DNA of 64,000 nucleotides from positions 124,001-188,000 of the forward strand of contig NZ_JAARML010000004.1 of the NCBI RefSeq assembly GCF_011759375.1, given 5' to 3'. The position numbers were made by a program, and so were the translations under genes. The notes beneath the pieces were generated by a model that saw only the letters and a list, made by a program, of their open reading frames with translations, made no database searches and had not been told where the DNA came from. This DNA comes from Paraflavitalea devenefica (GTDB lineage: Bacteria; Bacteroidota; Bacteroidia; Chitinophagales; Chitinophagaceae). Positions 9,087 through 19,600 of this stretch are shown here, in pieces (position 1 is the first letter of the stretch; every line of letters starts with the position of its first letter).

Positions 9087-10667
9087 ATGAAAGCAATAAT
9101 ACCTGGAATGAAACTTTTCTACGGGCTGTTGTTATGCATGCCTGCTGCGCTGCCGGCGCAACAGCCAACTGCTGTGCGCTTCACCATCCATACTGCTGAC
9201 AAAGTGCAGACCATTGACAACATTGGCGCCTCCGGTTGCTGGTTCTCTGAAGGCATTGGCAAATACTGGCCTGCACAAAAAAAAGAACAGATTGCCGAAT
9301 GGCTGTTCAGCAAGGAATTTGACGCGCAGGGCAATCCCAAAGGTATTGGCCTCTCAGCCTGGCGCTTTAACATTGGTGGCGGAACAACAGAACAAGGCGA
9401 CAGTAGCGGTATCAAAGATTTCCGCAAACGGGTAGAATGTTTTCAGCATCCTGATGGAAGCTATGACTGGAGCAAGCAATCGGGTTATATATGGTTTGTA
9501 AAAAAGGCCAAAGAATATGGTGTGGAGAACCTGATCGCTTTTTCCAACACACCGCCGGTACAATTCACGAAGAACGGACGTGGCTTTAAAACTGAACGTG
9601 ATTTTATTACCAACCTCAGGCCCGATAAATACGGCGCCTATGCAGGTTTCCTGGCCGATGTGTTGAAACACTTCGATGCAGAGGGATTACATTTCAATTA
9701 CATTAGTCCGGTCAATGAACCACAATGGGACTGGAGTAATAAACCGGGCCAGGCCAGCCAGGAAGGAAGTCCCTGGCGCAATAGGGAGATCCATCAGGTA
9801 GTGACCGCATTGGATAGTGCCCTGACTGCCCAGAACCTGTCGTCCAAAATCATGATCACCGAAGCAGGTACGCTGGATTATTTATTCAGGAACAATAGCA
9901 GCGCCTCTACACAGATACAACAGTTCTATGGCCAGGGGAGCCCGCTGCAATTGTCGCAGTTAAAGCACATGACCGGGTTTGTGGGTGGACACAGCTATTT
10001 TACCGATGCCGGTGATACCAACCGCATCAAAGTGCGGCAAATGCTCAGAGACACCGCTAAAAAATACGGCATTGATTTCTGGCAAACGGAGTATTCCATG
10101 CTGGCCGATGGCTACAAGGAAGGCGCCAAAGGAAGACGCAGTGCTATAGATTGCGCATTGTTCCTGGCCAAAATGATCCATACCGATCTGGCCGTGGCCA
10201 ATGCCTGCGCCTGGCAATTATGGAACAGTTACGAACCCGGCAGTGCAGCGTTTGATACCCGCTATTACCTGGTAGCCTTAAAGCCCAATGATACCCATAC
10301 CGATGGTGAGTACGATCAAACAAAAGGGTTATGGGCCATGGGCAACTACAGCCGATTTATCAGGCCCGGCATGCAGCGCGTTCATATTGTACGCAGTGAT
10401 AAAATGGATGACCTTACCGCTTCCCAAAACATCATGCTCTCCGCCTATACCAGCGAAAAGCAGCTCGTACTGGTGGCTATTAACTATACCATCACGGAGA
10501 AAAATATCCTGCTGGATATAAAAGATGTTGGCAAAGTAAAGTCTGTGCAGCGGTTCGTGACTTCGGCCGCAGCCGGTGATAACCTGAAGGCTTATCCGAT
10601 TACAAAGCTCAAAGGCAATATCACTTTACCTGCCCGTTCCATCACCACTTTTGTAGTCAATAAATAG
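9087..10667 (+). CDS. GH30 glycoside hydrolase, endo-beta-1,6-galactanase-like
   Basis: A secreted (beta/alpha)8 enzyme of about 526 residues with a signal peptide ending near LPAQQ. The acid/base Glu sits in 'SPVNEPQWDW' (Glu211) and the nucleophile in 'FWQTEYSML' (Glu335). The C-terminal about 90 residues form the beta-sandwich typical of GH30. The N-terminal motifs 'IDNIGASGCW' and 'GLSAWRFNIGGGT' are like those of GH30 subfamily 5 endo-beta-1,6-galactanases. The neighbouring GH43_24-like and GH2 genes support action on arabinogalactan side chains. A second ATG at 9108 would give a shorter and equally good signal peptide. Subfamily assignment is by recall, and related GH30 enzymes act on other beta-1,6- or beta-1,4-glycans. 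Confidence 0.82.
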   Translation: MKAIIPGMKLFYGLLLCMPAALPAQQPTAVRFTIHTADKVQTIDNIGASGCWFSEGIGKYWPAQKKEQIAEWLFSKEFDAQGNPKGIGLSAWRFNIGGGTTEQGDSSGIKDFRKRVECFQHPDGSYDWSKQSGYIWFVKKAKEYGVENLIAFSNTPPVQFTKNGRGFKTERDFITNLRPDKYGAYAGFLADVLKHFDAEGLHFNYISPVNEPQWDWSNKPGQASQEGSPWRNREIHQVVTALDSALTAQNLSSKIMITEAGTLDYLFRNNSSASTQIQQFYGQGSPLQLSQLKHMTGFVGGHSYFTDAGDTNRIKVRQMLRDTAKKYGIDFWQTEYSMLADGYKEGAKGRRSAIDCALFLAKMIHTDLAVANACAWQLWNSYEPGSAAFDTRYYLVALKPNDTHTDGEYDQTKGLWAMGNYSRFIRPGMQRVHIVRSDKMDDLTASQNIMLSAYTSEKQLVLVAINYTITEKNILLDIKDVGKVKSVQRFVTSAAAGDNLKAYPITKLKGNITLPARSITTFVVNK

Positions 10668-10756
10668 TTGGTTGCTTGTCCAACCACCCGTTAAGAAAAA
10701 ACGTCCTTGCCAATGATGATATAACTGATAACTAAAATCAAGTATACACTAAGACT

Positions 10757-11776
10757 ATGAAAAGAAAAATTGTCCTTGGCATGCTGACATATATCCTGGG
10801 CGCAGGTACTATGTATGCACAACCTCAACAACCTGTCCGTGAAAGTAAAAACGAACAACCATCTTCCTTCAGATCCAACGCGCTTTGGTATGATACCAAT
10901 GGAGAGCCCATGAACGTGCATGGTGGCGGCATGCTGTATCAGGAGGGCACCTGGTATTGGTTTGGCGAAAAACGCGGCCGCAGCCGGTCGGAAGGCGTCA
11001 ATGTATATTCCTCCAAAGACCTCTATAACTGGAAATATGAAGGTATAGCGCTGGCGCAGGTTACCGATACCACCAGCGATATTGCACAAGGTTGCCTGAT
11101 GGAACGCCCCAAAGTGATCTACAATAAAAAGACCCGCCAGTACGTCATGTGGGTACACCTGGAATTGCGTGGCCAGGGATACGCAGCAGCACGGGCTGCC
11201 GTGGCCGTTAGCCCTACTCCGGTGGGACCTTATCAATTTCTCAAAAGCTTCCGCCCCAATGGCAACATGTCGAGGGATATGAATCTGTTTGTGGATGATG
11301 ATGGCGCGGCCTATCATATCTATTCTTCCGATGAGAACATGGACCTGCGGATGGCCCGCCTTTCTGATGACTACCTCTCTCCCACCACGCAGGACAGTCT
11401 CCTCTTCAGGCGGCAGCGCGAAGCCCCGGCCTTATTCAAAAAAGACGGATTGTATTACCTCATCACCAGCGGTTGTACCGGCTGGGCGCCCAACCAGGCC
11501 AGCCTGCATACAGCCAGTTCCCTGTTTGGGCCCTGGCAACTGATCGGCGATCCTATGACAGGGCCGGGCGCCAATAAAACCTTTGGTGGCCAATCTACCT
11601 ATGTACTACCCGTACCCGGCAAACAGCATGCTTTCATTTATATGGGCGACCGCTGGAATCCGCAAAACCTCAAGGATAGCCGTTATCAGTGGCTGCCCAT
11701 ACAGTTTAAAGAGGGCCAGGTGGTGATAGAATGGATGGACAACTGGGACCTGACCTGGTTTGATAAAATTAAATAA
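10757..11776 (+). CDS. GH43 family enzyme, exo-beta-1,3-galactanase-like (subfamily 24 type)
   Basis: A 339-residue secreted five-bladed propeller enzyme with a signal peptide cleaved after 'GTMYAQ'. The motifs 'ALWYDTNGEPMNVHGGG', 'ERPKVIYN', 'SRDMNLFVDDDG', 'REAPALFKKDG' and 'ITSGCTGWAPNQA' match the GH43_24 exo-beta-1,3-galactanases, whose catalytic centre lacks the usual GH43 Asp base. The enzyme would shorten the beta-1,3-galactan backbone of arabinogalactan from its non-reducing end. It is a bare catalytic domain without the CBM13 or CBM35 found in some relatives. It lies between the GH30 and GH2 genes, with the GH2 start only 7 bases after its stop, so these two are probably co-transcribed. 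Confidence 0.83.
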   Translation: MKRKIVLGMLTYILGAGTMYAQPQQPVRESKNEQPSSFRSNALWYDTNGEPMNVHGGGMLYQEGTWYWFGEKRGRSRSEGVNVYSSKDLYNWKYEGIALAQVTDTTSDIAQGCLMERPKVIYNKKTRQYVMWVHLELRGQGYAAARAAVAVSPTPVGPYQFLKSFRPNGNMSRDMNLFVDDDGAAYHIYSSDENMDLRMARLSDDYLSPTTQDSLLFRRQREAPALFKKDGLYYLITSGCTGWAPNQASLHTASSLFGPWQLIGDPMTGPGANKTFGGQSTYVLPVPGKQHAFIYMGDRWNPQNLKDSRYQWLPIQFKEGQVVIEWMDNWDLTWFDKIK

Positions 11777-11783
11777 CATTTTC

Positions 11784-14700
11784 ATGAACATACACCGTAA
11801 AAGCCTGCTGCCCATGGTGGCATTGGCTAGCTTTGCCCTGCTTTCTTATGGACAATCGAGTCCCACGCTCAATGGTGAGGGCAATAAGGGAAAAAAACAT
11901 TACGATACCACGTCGGCACAACCCGGCGTACCCTGGCTCGATGAACAGATCATAGAACAGAACCGCCTGCCCATGCACGCCTCTTTCTTTTCCTTCGAAA
12001 CGGAAGCAACGGCCGCAACAGGTGACTGGACACAATCCGGCAATTACCAAAGCCTTAATGGCGACTGGAAGTTTAAGTGGGTGGAGCGGCCTGCCGACCT
12101 GCCCGCCAACTTTGAAAGGAAGGATTATGATGACAGCAACTGGTCTTTGTTCAAAGTGCCCGGCAACTGGGAGTTGAATGGCTATGGTTTTCCCCTCTAT
12201 ACCACATCGGGTTTTGAATTCAGGTACCTTATGCGCCGCCTGGAGCCGCCTGCCGTTCCTTTAAGTTTTGATCCCACCGCTATTTACCGGCGGGAGGTGA
12301 TCATTCCCGATGGCTGGACAGGCAAGCAGGTGGTATTGCATATTGGCGCCGCTAAATCCAACCTTACTGTATGGGTGAACGGAAAGTATGTGGGTTATGG
12401 AGAAGACAGCAAGCTGCCCTCGGAGTTTGACATCACCCCTTACCTCGAAAAAGGCAGGAACCTCATTACCCTGAAAATAATGCGCTGGTGTGATGCCAAC
12501 TATATTGAAGACCAGGATATGTGGCGGTTAAGCGGTATTACCCGCTCTTGCTACCTCGTAGCGCGCAACCCTGTGCACCTGTATGATGTGGAACTGCGGC
12601 CAGACCTTGACAAGGATTATAAAAACGCTACCCTGCAGGTAAGCCTGTTGCTGAATAAGCCGCCTGTTCATGCCGTAACAGCAGAACTAACATTGCTGAA
12701 AGACAACAAAGTGGTGGCCACGCAGTCGCACACATTTGACTCCGCCAAACTTGCATTTTCCCTACCGGTGACCACTCCCCTGCTATGGAGTGCAGAAGCG
12801 CCGGAACTATACCAGGCCATCATAAAAATAAAAGATGCCGGCAACCGGTTACTGGAAGTCACCCAACAACAGGTAGGTTTCCGGAAGATGGAGATCCGGC
12901 ATGGCCTATTGCTGGTGAATGGACAACCGGTCCTCATCAAAGGCGTGAACCGCCACGAAACAGATCCCCGCACCGGCCATGTCATATCCCGCGAAGCCAT
13001 GATCAGGGATATACAGTTGATGAAGCAATACAACATCAACTCAGTACGTACCAGCCATTATCCCAACAGTGAGTTATGGCTTGACCTCTGCGATCAGTAT
13101 GGCCTGTATGTGGTGGATGAGGCCAATATAGAATCGCATGGCATGGGTTATGACATTACCTATACCATGGCCAACCGTCCTACCTGGATGAACGCACACT
13201 TGCTGAGGGTGCAGCGCATGGTAGAGCGGGATAAAAACCATCCCTCCATCATTCTCTGGAGCATGGGCAATGAAGCAGGCAACGGTTATAACTTCTACAA
13301 TTGTTACTTATGGATGAAGCAGCGCGACAGCAGCCGGCCCATACAGTATGAAAGGGCGGTGGCCGATTACAGGAGATTTGTATGGGAATGGAACTCCGAC
13401 ATTATAGACCCTATGTATCCTACTCCCGGTGGTTTGCTGGAATATGCCAGGAACAACCCGCATCCAAAGCGTCCCTTCATCATGTGTGAATACGCTCATG
13501 CTATGGGCAATTCATTGGGCAACTTTACCGATTACTGGCAAGTGATACGTGCACACAAGAACATCTTCCAGGGAGGTTATATCTGGGATTTTGTGGACCA
13601 GTGTTTCCAACGCGTAAATACCAAAGGGGATACTGTGTATACTTATGGCGGCGACTATGAACCCCAGGAAGCCATCACCGAGTGGAACTATGCAGCCAAA
13701 GGTATTTTCTATGCCAACCGCACCCCTTATCCGCATGCCTGGGAAATGAAGAAAGTGTACCAGGACATCCATACCAAACTGGTGGGCCAGGATTCAGTGT
13801 CCATTTACAATGAAAAATTCTTCACCGATCTGTCCAACGTATCCCTGCAATGGGAAGTAGTGGTCAATGGGAAGCAACAGCAGTCTGGAGTAGTAACGGA
13901 CATCAACGTATTGCCCCAGCAATCCAACACTTTCTATATCCCCTATAAAAAGCCAGCCACGGGCGAGGCATTCCTCAACCTTGTTTTCCGCAGTAAACAG
14001 GCACAGCCACTCGTGCCCGCAGGGCATGTGCTGGCTACAGAGCAGCTGGCCATCAGTCTGCCCTATCCCACCTCCATCGCCATCAACAACGAAGGCAGCA
14101 TCATTAAAAAGGAGGATGCAGCTACTTTACAGATCAGTGGCGGTAAAACATCCGTACTATTTGATAAGGCCACCGGCTTTATCAAACAATACAGCCATAA
14201 AGGAATTGACCTGCTGGATACAGGCTTCCGCACCAGGCCCAACTTTTGGCGGGCGCCCAACGACAATGATTTTGGCGCCAATACACCACAAAAGCTCAAA
14301 GCCTGGAAAGATGCTACTGTAAAACAGGAGTTGATTGCCTTCAGCGATAGCATCAGCAATGGGTTGGCAGTGGTGAAAGTCAGTTACAGGCTACCCGGTG
14401 TATATGCTACTTTGCAAATAACCTATACCATCAATGCAGCCGGTAAAATACTGGTGCAGCAAAGTGTACAGGCCAATAATGACTCTATCGCGAAAGTAGC
14501 GGTCATGCCAAGGTTTGGCATGCAATGGATATTGCCGTCCGGCTTCAACCAGGTGGAATACTATGGACGAGGGCCGCACGAAAACTACCAGGACAGGAAC
14601 TTCAGCGCCCATGTGGGTCTGTACAGACAAACAGTAGATGAACAGTTCTTTCCGTATGTAGTACCCCAGGAAACAGGCAATAAAACCGACCTGCGCTGGT

Positions 14701-14978
14701 ATAAGATCAGCAATGCAAAAGGGAAAGGACTGCTCATTACTTCCGATTCCCTGCTTAGCATCAGCGCCCTGCATTATTTTGACAGCGACCTGGATGATGG
14801 TATGGAGCGCCACCAGCGCCATGCTACCGACCTGGTGAAAAGAAAACAAACACAACTGAATATTGACTGGAAGCAGATGGGCGTAGGCGGTATAGATAGC
14901 TGGCGCTCCATGCCCATGCAGCCCTACCTGTTGCCTTATGGCAATTACCATTTCAGCTACCTGCTACAGCCTTTCTGA
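11784..14978 (+). CDS. GH2 beta-galactosidase, LacZ-like
   Basis: A large (1064-residue) beta-galactosidase with a signal peptide ('LASFALLSYGQ'). Domains in order are the GH2 sugar-binding sandwich (about 80-240), Ig-like domain (about 245-350), TIM barrel (about 355-640), and the DUF4981-type plus Bgal_small_N domains to the end. The acid/base Glu497 is in 'ILWSMGNEAGNG' and the nucleophile Glu569 in 'FIMCEYAHAMGNS'. The C-terminal domain carries 'VEYYGRGPHENYQDR' as in LacZ. It would release terminal galactose from oligosaccharides in the periplasm. The ATG at 11784 is preferred over an in-frame ATG at 11760 that overlaps the GH43 gene. It ends 8 bases from the oppositely oriented GH28-like gene. 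Confidence 0.92.
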   Translation: MNIHRKSLLPMVALASFALLSYGQSSPTLNGEGNKGKKHYDTTSAQPGVPWLDEQIIEQNRLPMHASFFSFETEATAATGDWTQSGNYQSLNGDWKFKWVERPADLPANFERKDYDDSNWSLFKVPGNWELNGYGFPLYTTSGFEFRYLMRRLEPPAVPLSFDPTAIYRREVIIPDGWTGKQVVLHIGAAKSNLTVWVNGKYVGYGEDSKLPSEFDITPYLEKGRNLITLKIMRWCDANYIEDQDMWRLSGITRSCYLVARNPVHLYDVELRPDLDKDYKNATLQVSLLLNKPPVHAVTAELTLLKDNKVVATQSHTFDSAKLAFSLPVTTPLLWSAEAPELYQAIIKIKDAGNRLLEVTQQQVGFRKMEIRHGLLLVNGQPVLIKGVNRHETDPRTGHVISREAMIRDIQLMKQYNINSVRTSHYPNSELWLDLCDQYGLYVVDEANIESHGMGYDITYTMANRPTWMNAHLLRVQRMVERDKNHPSIILWSMGNEAGNGYNFYNCYLWMKQRDSSRPIQYERAVADYRRFVWEWNSDIIDPMYPTPGGLLEYARNNPHPKRPFIMCEYAHAMGNSLGNFTDYWQVIRAHKNIFQGGYIWDFVDQCFQRVNTKGDTVYTYGGDYEPQEAITEWNYAAKGIFYANRTPYPHAWEMKKVYQDIHTKLVGQDSVSIYNEKFFTDLSNVSLQWEVVVNGKQQQSGVVTDINVLPQQSNTFYIPYKKPATGEAFLNLVFRSKQAQPLVPAGHVLATEQLAISLPYPTSIAINNEGSIIKKEDAATLQISGGKTSVLFDKATGFIKQYSHKGIDLLDTGFRTRPNFWRAPNDNDFGANTPQKLKAWKDATVKQELIAFSDSISNGLAVVKVSYRLPGVYATLQITYTINAAGKILVQQSVQANNDSIAKVAVMPRFGMQWILPSGFNQVEYYGRGPHENYQDRNFSAHVGLYRQTVDEQFFPYVVPQETGNKTDLRWYKISNAKGKGLLITSDSLLSISALHYFDSDLDDGMERHQRHATDLVKRKQTQLNIDWKQMGVGGIDSWRSMPMQPYLLPYGNYHFSYLLQPF

Positions 14979-14986
14979 GCAAACTG

Positions 14987-16552
14987 TTATTGCCGGTTGT
15001 TGCCCGTATAGATCTCTTTCCTGTTTACAGCCGCCTCCTTTACATAGGTGGCGGCTACTTTATGCAGGTCATTATTGAGAATGCTCACCTCCTTTACCCG
15101 GCCTTCGAACGACAGGAACGGAATGGGCACGGCATCTGGTTTACAACTGTATACAAACAGGTCCTCTACGTCTTTACACCGGATAAAAGCAGTTGCCCGG
15201 GCCGATAGCTGTGCTTTTACATTATCCATATGTACCTGCCGGGCATCCTCCAGGAAGATGGCGGGGCGGGCATCCTCCGCAAGGGTGGTTAATTGAACAT
15301 CCTGCAGCAGCAGGTTGTTCACATGCCGCAGGTTGAGCCCATAGGCGGGCGTTACGCCAAAGTTGGTATATTCAGGATAGCTGTTGGGTTCATCCTTCAT
15401 CACCGCTTTACTATCCTCCTGCGTTCCCCCGCCTGCAAACTGGAAACGTACATGGCTCAAAGTGATGTTCTCTATGAGGTATCCGGGTTGACCAACGATA
15501 GAGATGCCAATCTTAGGATTGGCCGCTACTTTATAATAAGGCGCCGTGGTATCGGGTTTCCATAACCCGATACTATCAGCAATGAGGTTGGAGATGGTCA
15601 CATTCCGGAGAACGCCCGGCTTGTCCCCACTCCTTTTCCCCAGTTTGATAAAGAGACTGCCATTCACCTTTTGCATGGTGATATTGTTCATCACGATCCG
15701 GTCGATCATACCTCCATCTACCATTTCTATGGCAATCCCTGACAACCGCGTATCATAAATAACACAATTGGATATCGTCACATCCCGGAATCCACCCACG
15801 CCTTTGGTGCCAAACTTAATACCATTGGATTCACTTTTAATAATACAATTATTGATCACCAGGTTTTTAACGCTCCGGGCTGAATGGCTTTTAGGACAGA
15901 TGGCATCATCCCCACAATCAAAATAGCTGTTGGAGATGGTTACGTGGTGACAATCGTCAATATCAATACCATCATTATTGGCCACTGCCCGGCTGATGAC
16001 CTTAATATCATCTACCGTTACATAATCGCAGGCAATGAGGTGAATATTCCAGCGGGTACCATTCCTGAGTGTAAATTCTTTAAGCTTTACATCGGTGCAT
16101 TGGTTGATGGCAATGGTATTGGGACGGCCGGGTAAGCCATTGGCAAAATCCTTGCTGTAAAAAGCCGGATCATCACCATTCCCATGGATCGTGCCGCGGC
16201 CATAGATGCCAATATGATGTTGTTCATTGGCAATGATGAGCGCATTGGCAGGTTGGGCATAGTCGCTTTTGTGGGTACTGCCGCTCAACACCGCAGAGGG
16301 GCTCAGGTACAACACCACATTGTTCTTTAAGAAAACAGAGCCGGTCCTGAAAACCCCGTTGGGGACTATTACCTGGCCTCCTCCATCCGAGGAACATTGA
16401 TCAATGGCCTTTTGAATAGCTTGTGTATTGGTGGTCTTTCCATCTCCCACTGCCCCAAAATCCACTATATTATAATCTTTAGGGACAGGATCCGCTCCAT
16501 AGGTGGTGCAGATACAAAACATTAATAATAGAAAAATGGCTCCTTGTTTCAT
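14987..16552 (-). CDS. GH28-like right-handed beta-helix protein
   Basis: A 521-residue secreted protein. After the signal peptide, 'YNIVDFGAVGDGKTTNTQAIQKAI' (quoted here as FGAVGDGKTTNTQAIQ) is the pectate-lyase-3/GH28 entry motif. The catalytic Asp clusters of GH28 are present as 'NNDGIDIDDC' and 'CGDDAIC'. The usual GHG is replaced by 'SESNGIKFGT' and the [RK]IK motif by 'IAIEM', so it belongs to a divergent branch and may not be a classical polygalacturonase. It is the last gene of the leftward group, 90 bases after the GH16 gene, but a strong terminator lies between them, so it may have its own promoter. Pectin-type substrates remain possible. Confidence 0.78.
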   Translation of the reverse strand: MKQGAIFLLLMFCICTTYGADPVPKDYNIVDFGAVGDGKTTNTQAIQKAIDQCSSDGGGQVIVPNGVFRTGSVFLKNNVVLYLSPSAVLSGSTHKSDYAQPANALIIANEQHHIGIYGRGTIHGNGDDPAFYSKDFANGLPGRPNTIAINQCTDVKLKEFTLRNGTRWNIHLIACDYVTVDDIKVISRAVANNDGIDIDDCHHVTISNSYFDCGDDAICPKSHSARSVKNLVINNCIIKSESNGIKFGTKGVGGFRDVTISNCVIYDTRLSGIAIEMVDGGMIDRIVMNNITMQKVNGSLFIKLGKRSGDKPGVLRNVTISNLIADSIGLWKPDTTAPYYKVAANPKIGISIVGQPGYLIENITLSHVRFQFAGGGTQEDSKAVMKDEPNSYPEYTNFGVTPAYGLNLRHVNNLLLQDVQLTTLAEDARPAIFLEDARQVHMDNVKAQLSARATAFIRCKDVEDLFVYSCKPDAVPIPFLSFEGRVKEVSILNNDLHKVAATYVKEAAVNRKEIYTGNNRQ

Positions 16553-16585
16553 GCGCTAAAGAAATTGTATGACAAATGCGTCCAT

Positions 16586-16631
16586 AAAAAAAGTTGTGCT
16601 ATTGAACCATGCACTGGTTCAATAGCACAAC
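16586..16631 (-). terminator. Strong intrinsic terminator downstream of the GH16 gene
   Basis: A perfect 17-bp inverted repeat (GTTGTGCTATTGAACCA at 16593-16609, with its complement at 16615-16631) has a 5-base loop. On the - strand it is followed by seven T. This is one of the clearest intrinsic terminators in the window. It should end transcription from the GH16 gene before the GH28-like gene. Confidence 0.88.
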
Positions 16632-16642
16632 AGGATGCTTAA

Positions 16643-19600
16643 TTATAACTTAATGATCTGTATAGAAGCCGGTGCAGACTTCCCTTCCAGGCGCAGCATA
16701 TAATTGCCGCCGGGAAGATTACCCAGATTCCTGGTGAGTCTTGTATTACCTGCCGGTACTGTCCATTGACGGAGCAGACGGCCATTCATATCCAGCAGCT
16801 TCAGCGTATGAAAGTGATGGTTGCCGGTTTCAATGGTGACCGTTTCCTGTACCGGGTTGGGATAGACCCGTAGTGTCTGCTGCTTACTCACTTCATCGCC
16901 GGGTACAGTGGCCATCCTGGCTATGATAGAACTGTTGCTGTCCGGCGCAGGTGGTACAGCGCAATTGTCAATCGAGAACCAGTTGAACTTAAAGCTGCCC
17001 TGGTGCACAATTACATTGGCATAACTCATCGACGGCAGTGTCATCGTATCCGTAATGGTAGCCCATTGACCATTGGTGTTGGGCAGGCTGATGATACCGT
17101 ACGTTATGCCGGTATTGGCCAGTTTCACTTTGGCCGGTGCAGTGGTCAGCACCCTGAAGCTCACATTGTACCTGCCTTTTACCGGTATGGCCAGCACACT
17201 ATAACCAAACCAATGGTTATAGGCAAGACCGGTGAAATTCTGGCCCCCGCTGGTATCGGTAGTAGGTTCCAGTGTAGGCACGCCGGAGCGTGAGGTACTG
17301 ATCTCTGCTTCATAGCGCTTGTTGAAAGTACATCCGTAACCGGTATAGAAGGTAGCCGTTCCGCTGATGCTGTCTTTCGTAGCAGTAACCGTAAAAGTAC
17401 CCGGCTCAGTGCCTGCAGTCACCGCACCGGCCTGTGTAACGGTGTTGCCGCTTCCTGTTACCGACCAGGTAGAGCCGGTAAACGCGAAGGTGCTGCCATA
17501 CTGGTCATATCCTTTAGCTGTATATTGCTGGGAAGCGCCAAACGGAACGGTAAGGCTATCCGGTACTACCTTGATGCTGGCCAGTTGCGGCGCAGCCAAT
17601 ACCTTCACTTTTGCATAGCCGCTCTTACTTTTATAGGATGCCTTTATTAAATAGCCACCGGGGGTATTACTTGCGGTGAACACGCCTTTGTAGTCCATCA
17701 CACCGCCCGTTGCAGGCACAGACCAGGTAAATGGAACATCAAAACGGCTGCTGTCGCTGCCATAAGCCGCTGCCTTGAACGGTTTCTTTCCACCTACAAA
17801 AACACTGGTGCTGTCGGGCGTCACCACGATGCGTGACAGCGAAACATCCGTAGCCTTGATCACCTTCAGCCAGTTAAAATTCCAGCCGGAGGTGGTGGAT
17901 TGTATCAGCAGGGTCTTTTTACCTCCCGGCATCTGGAAAGGTTCGGAAGTAACAGTAATCCAATTCTGCCAGCCTCCGCTGGCCGGCAGTTTCATGGTAG
18001 TAAGCAACGTATCACCCATCATCACTTTCACCGTACTGGCCGTATTAACAGCCACCCGAAGCTGGAGGCGGTAACTACCTGTCCAGGGCGCCTGAATATC
18101 ATACTCCATGAAAGAGGACGAACCAATGAAACTTACGTTCAGCACGCCGCTGGTATCGAGCGCAGGTTCCGTACGGGTGGTATTGGAATAATCAAAAGCT
18201 TCTGCTTCAATCCTGGCCGGTACAGGCTTGTAATTCGCGGCCCTGATGGTAGCATTGGCGGTGGCGGATAAGGTGTCGCCATTATAGATAGCGGTGGCCT
18301 TTATAACACCCTCCGACTGGATAGTGGCCAATCCACCTGCGGTAATGCAATTACCTGCACCTGTAATGCTCCATACCGGCGTAAGGTTCATCGGAAAATC
18401 GTTCTGGTCAAAGATCTTTGCCGTGTATTGATATTTCCTGCCGGCTACAAAAGCGCGATTGGCGGGGCTTACCACGATACTGTCCAGCACCGGCGTACCC
18501 AGTCCTTTTTGATAAACACGTACATAATCTACCAGCATGCTGTCGGGCCAGTGGGCTTCTGTGATCGCTCCACCCATACCACCACCGATGGCTACATTGA
18601 GGATGATGTGGAACTTTTGATCGAAAGGCCAGTCTTTCCAGTCTGTTTTAGGATTCACATAAGTGTACACCTTAACGCCATCATACGTGAAGCGCAGGGA
18701 GTCTTCACTCCATTCCAGCGCATATACATGGAACACGGTATCCGCATCGGGGATGAGTTTTGACGCGGAGAGGTGGCCGCCATTGGTCCAGTTATTATTC
18801 TGTGTGTGAACGGTAGACAGCACGGTACCGAAATTATTCCCTACATGCTCCATAATATCAATCTCACCGCTCTTGGGCCAGGCGCCGTAGGTATCGACGG
18901 TAGGCATCAGCCAGATGGCCGGCCAGGAGCCCTTTGCACGGGGCAGGCGTGCCCGCACTTCCACCTTGCCATATTTGAAGTCTACTTTGTTGCGGGTAAT
19001 GAGCCGGGCTGAAGACCAGGGCTCAGTCGTATTGTAATTGGGATAATCCTTTTTACCGGTGATCACCAGGCTACCATTGCGTACACGGGCATTGTCGTAA
19101 GAAGTATCCGTATACACCTGTTGCTCTCCGTTGATCCAGCCTTTGGGGCGCGGGTCTACCGTCCATTTGGTGAGGTCGGGCACGCCCGTGCCGTTGAATT
19201 GATCTTCGAAAATAAGGGTGTAATTGGGATTGCCTTCAAAAACTACATTGCCCAATGCTGTGTACTGTGCGGCGCCGGAGCCGCCCAGCTCCGATCCGGC
19301 AATGATAAGTTTGAAGGTGAAGCGGGAATAGTTGGCTGGTGAGTTACCAGCCAGTACAATATTCACCGTGGTATCATTCACCCGGTGGAGGCTGTCAATT
19401 GTAACGCCAGGCGGCAGTTGCTGCGCTACCCAGTTTGCCTGGTTCAATACCGTATCAAAAGTATTGTTATGCACCGTTGCCTGTATAACGGCGCCCTGTT
19501 CCTGTCCCATGGAAATCCTATTATCGGCCAGGGAGACATTTACCCGGTCGGGGCCTTGCACCAGGTCGAAATGCAGGATGCCGTTGGCTTTCCGGCCGTC

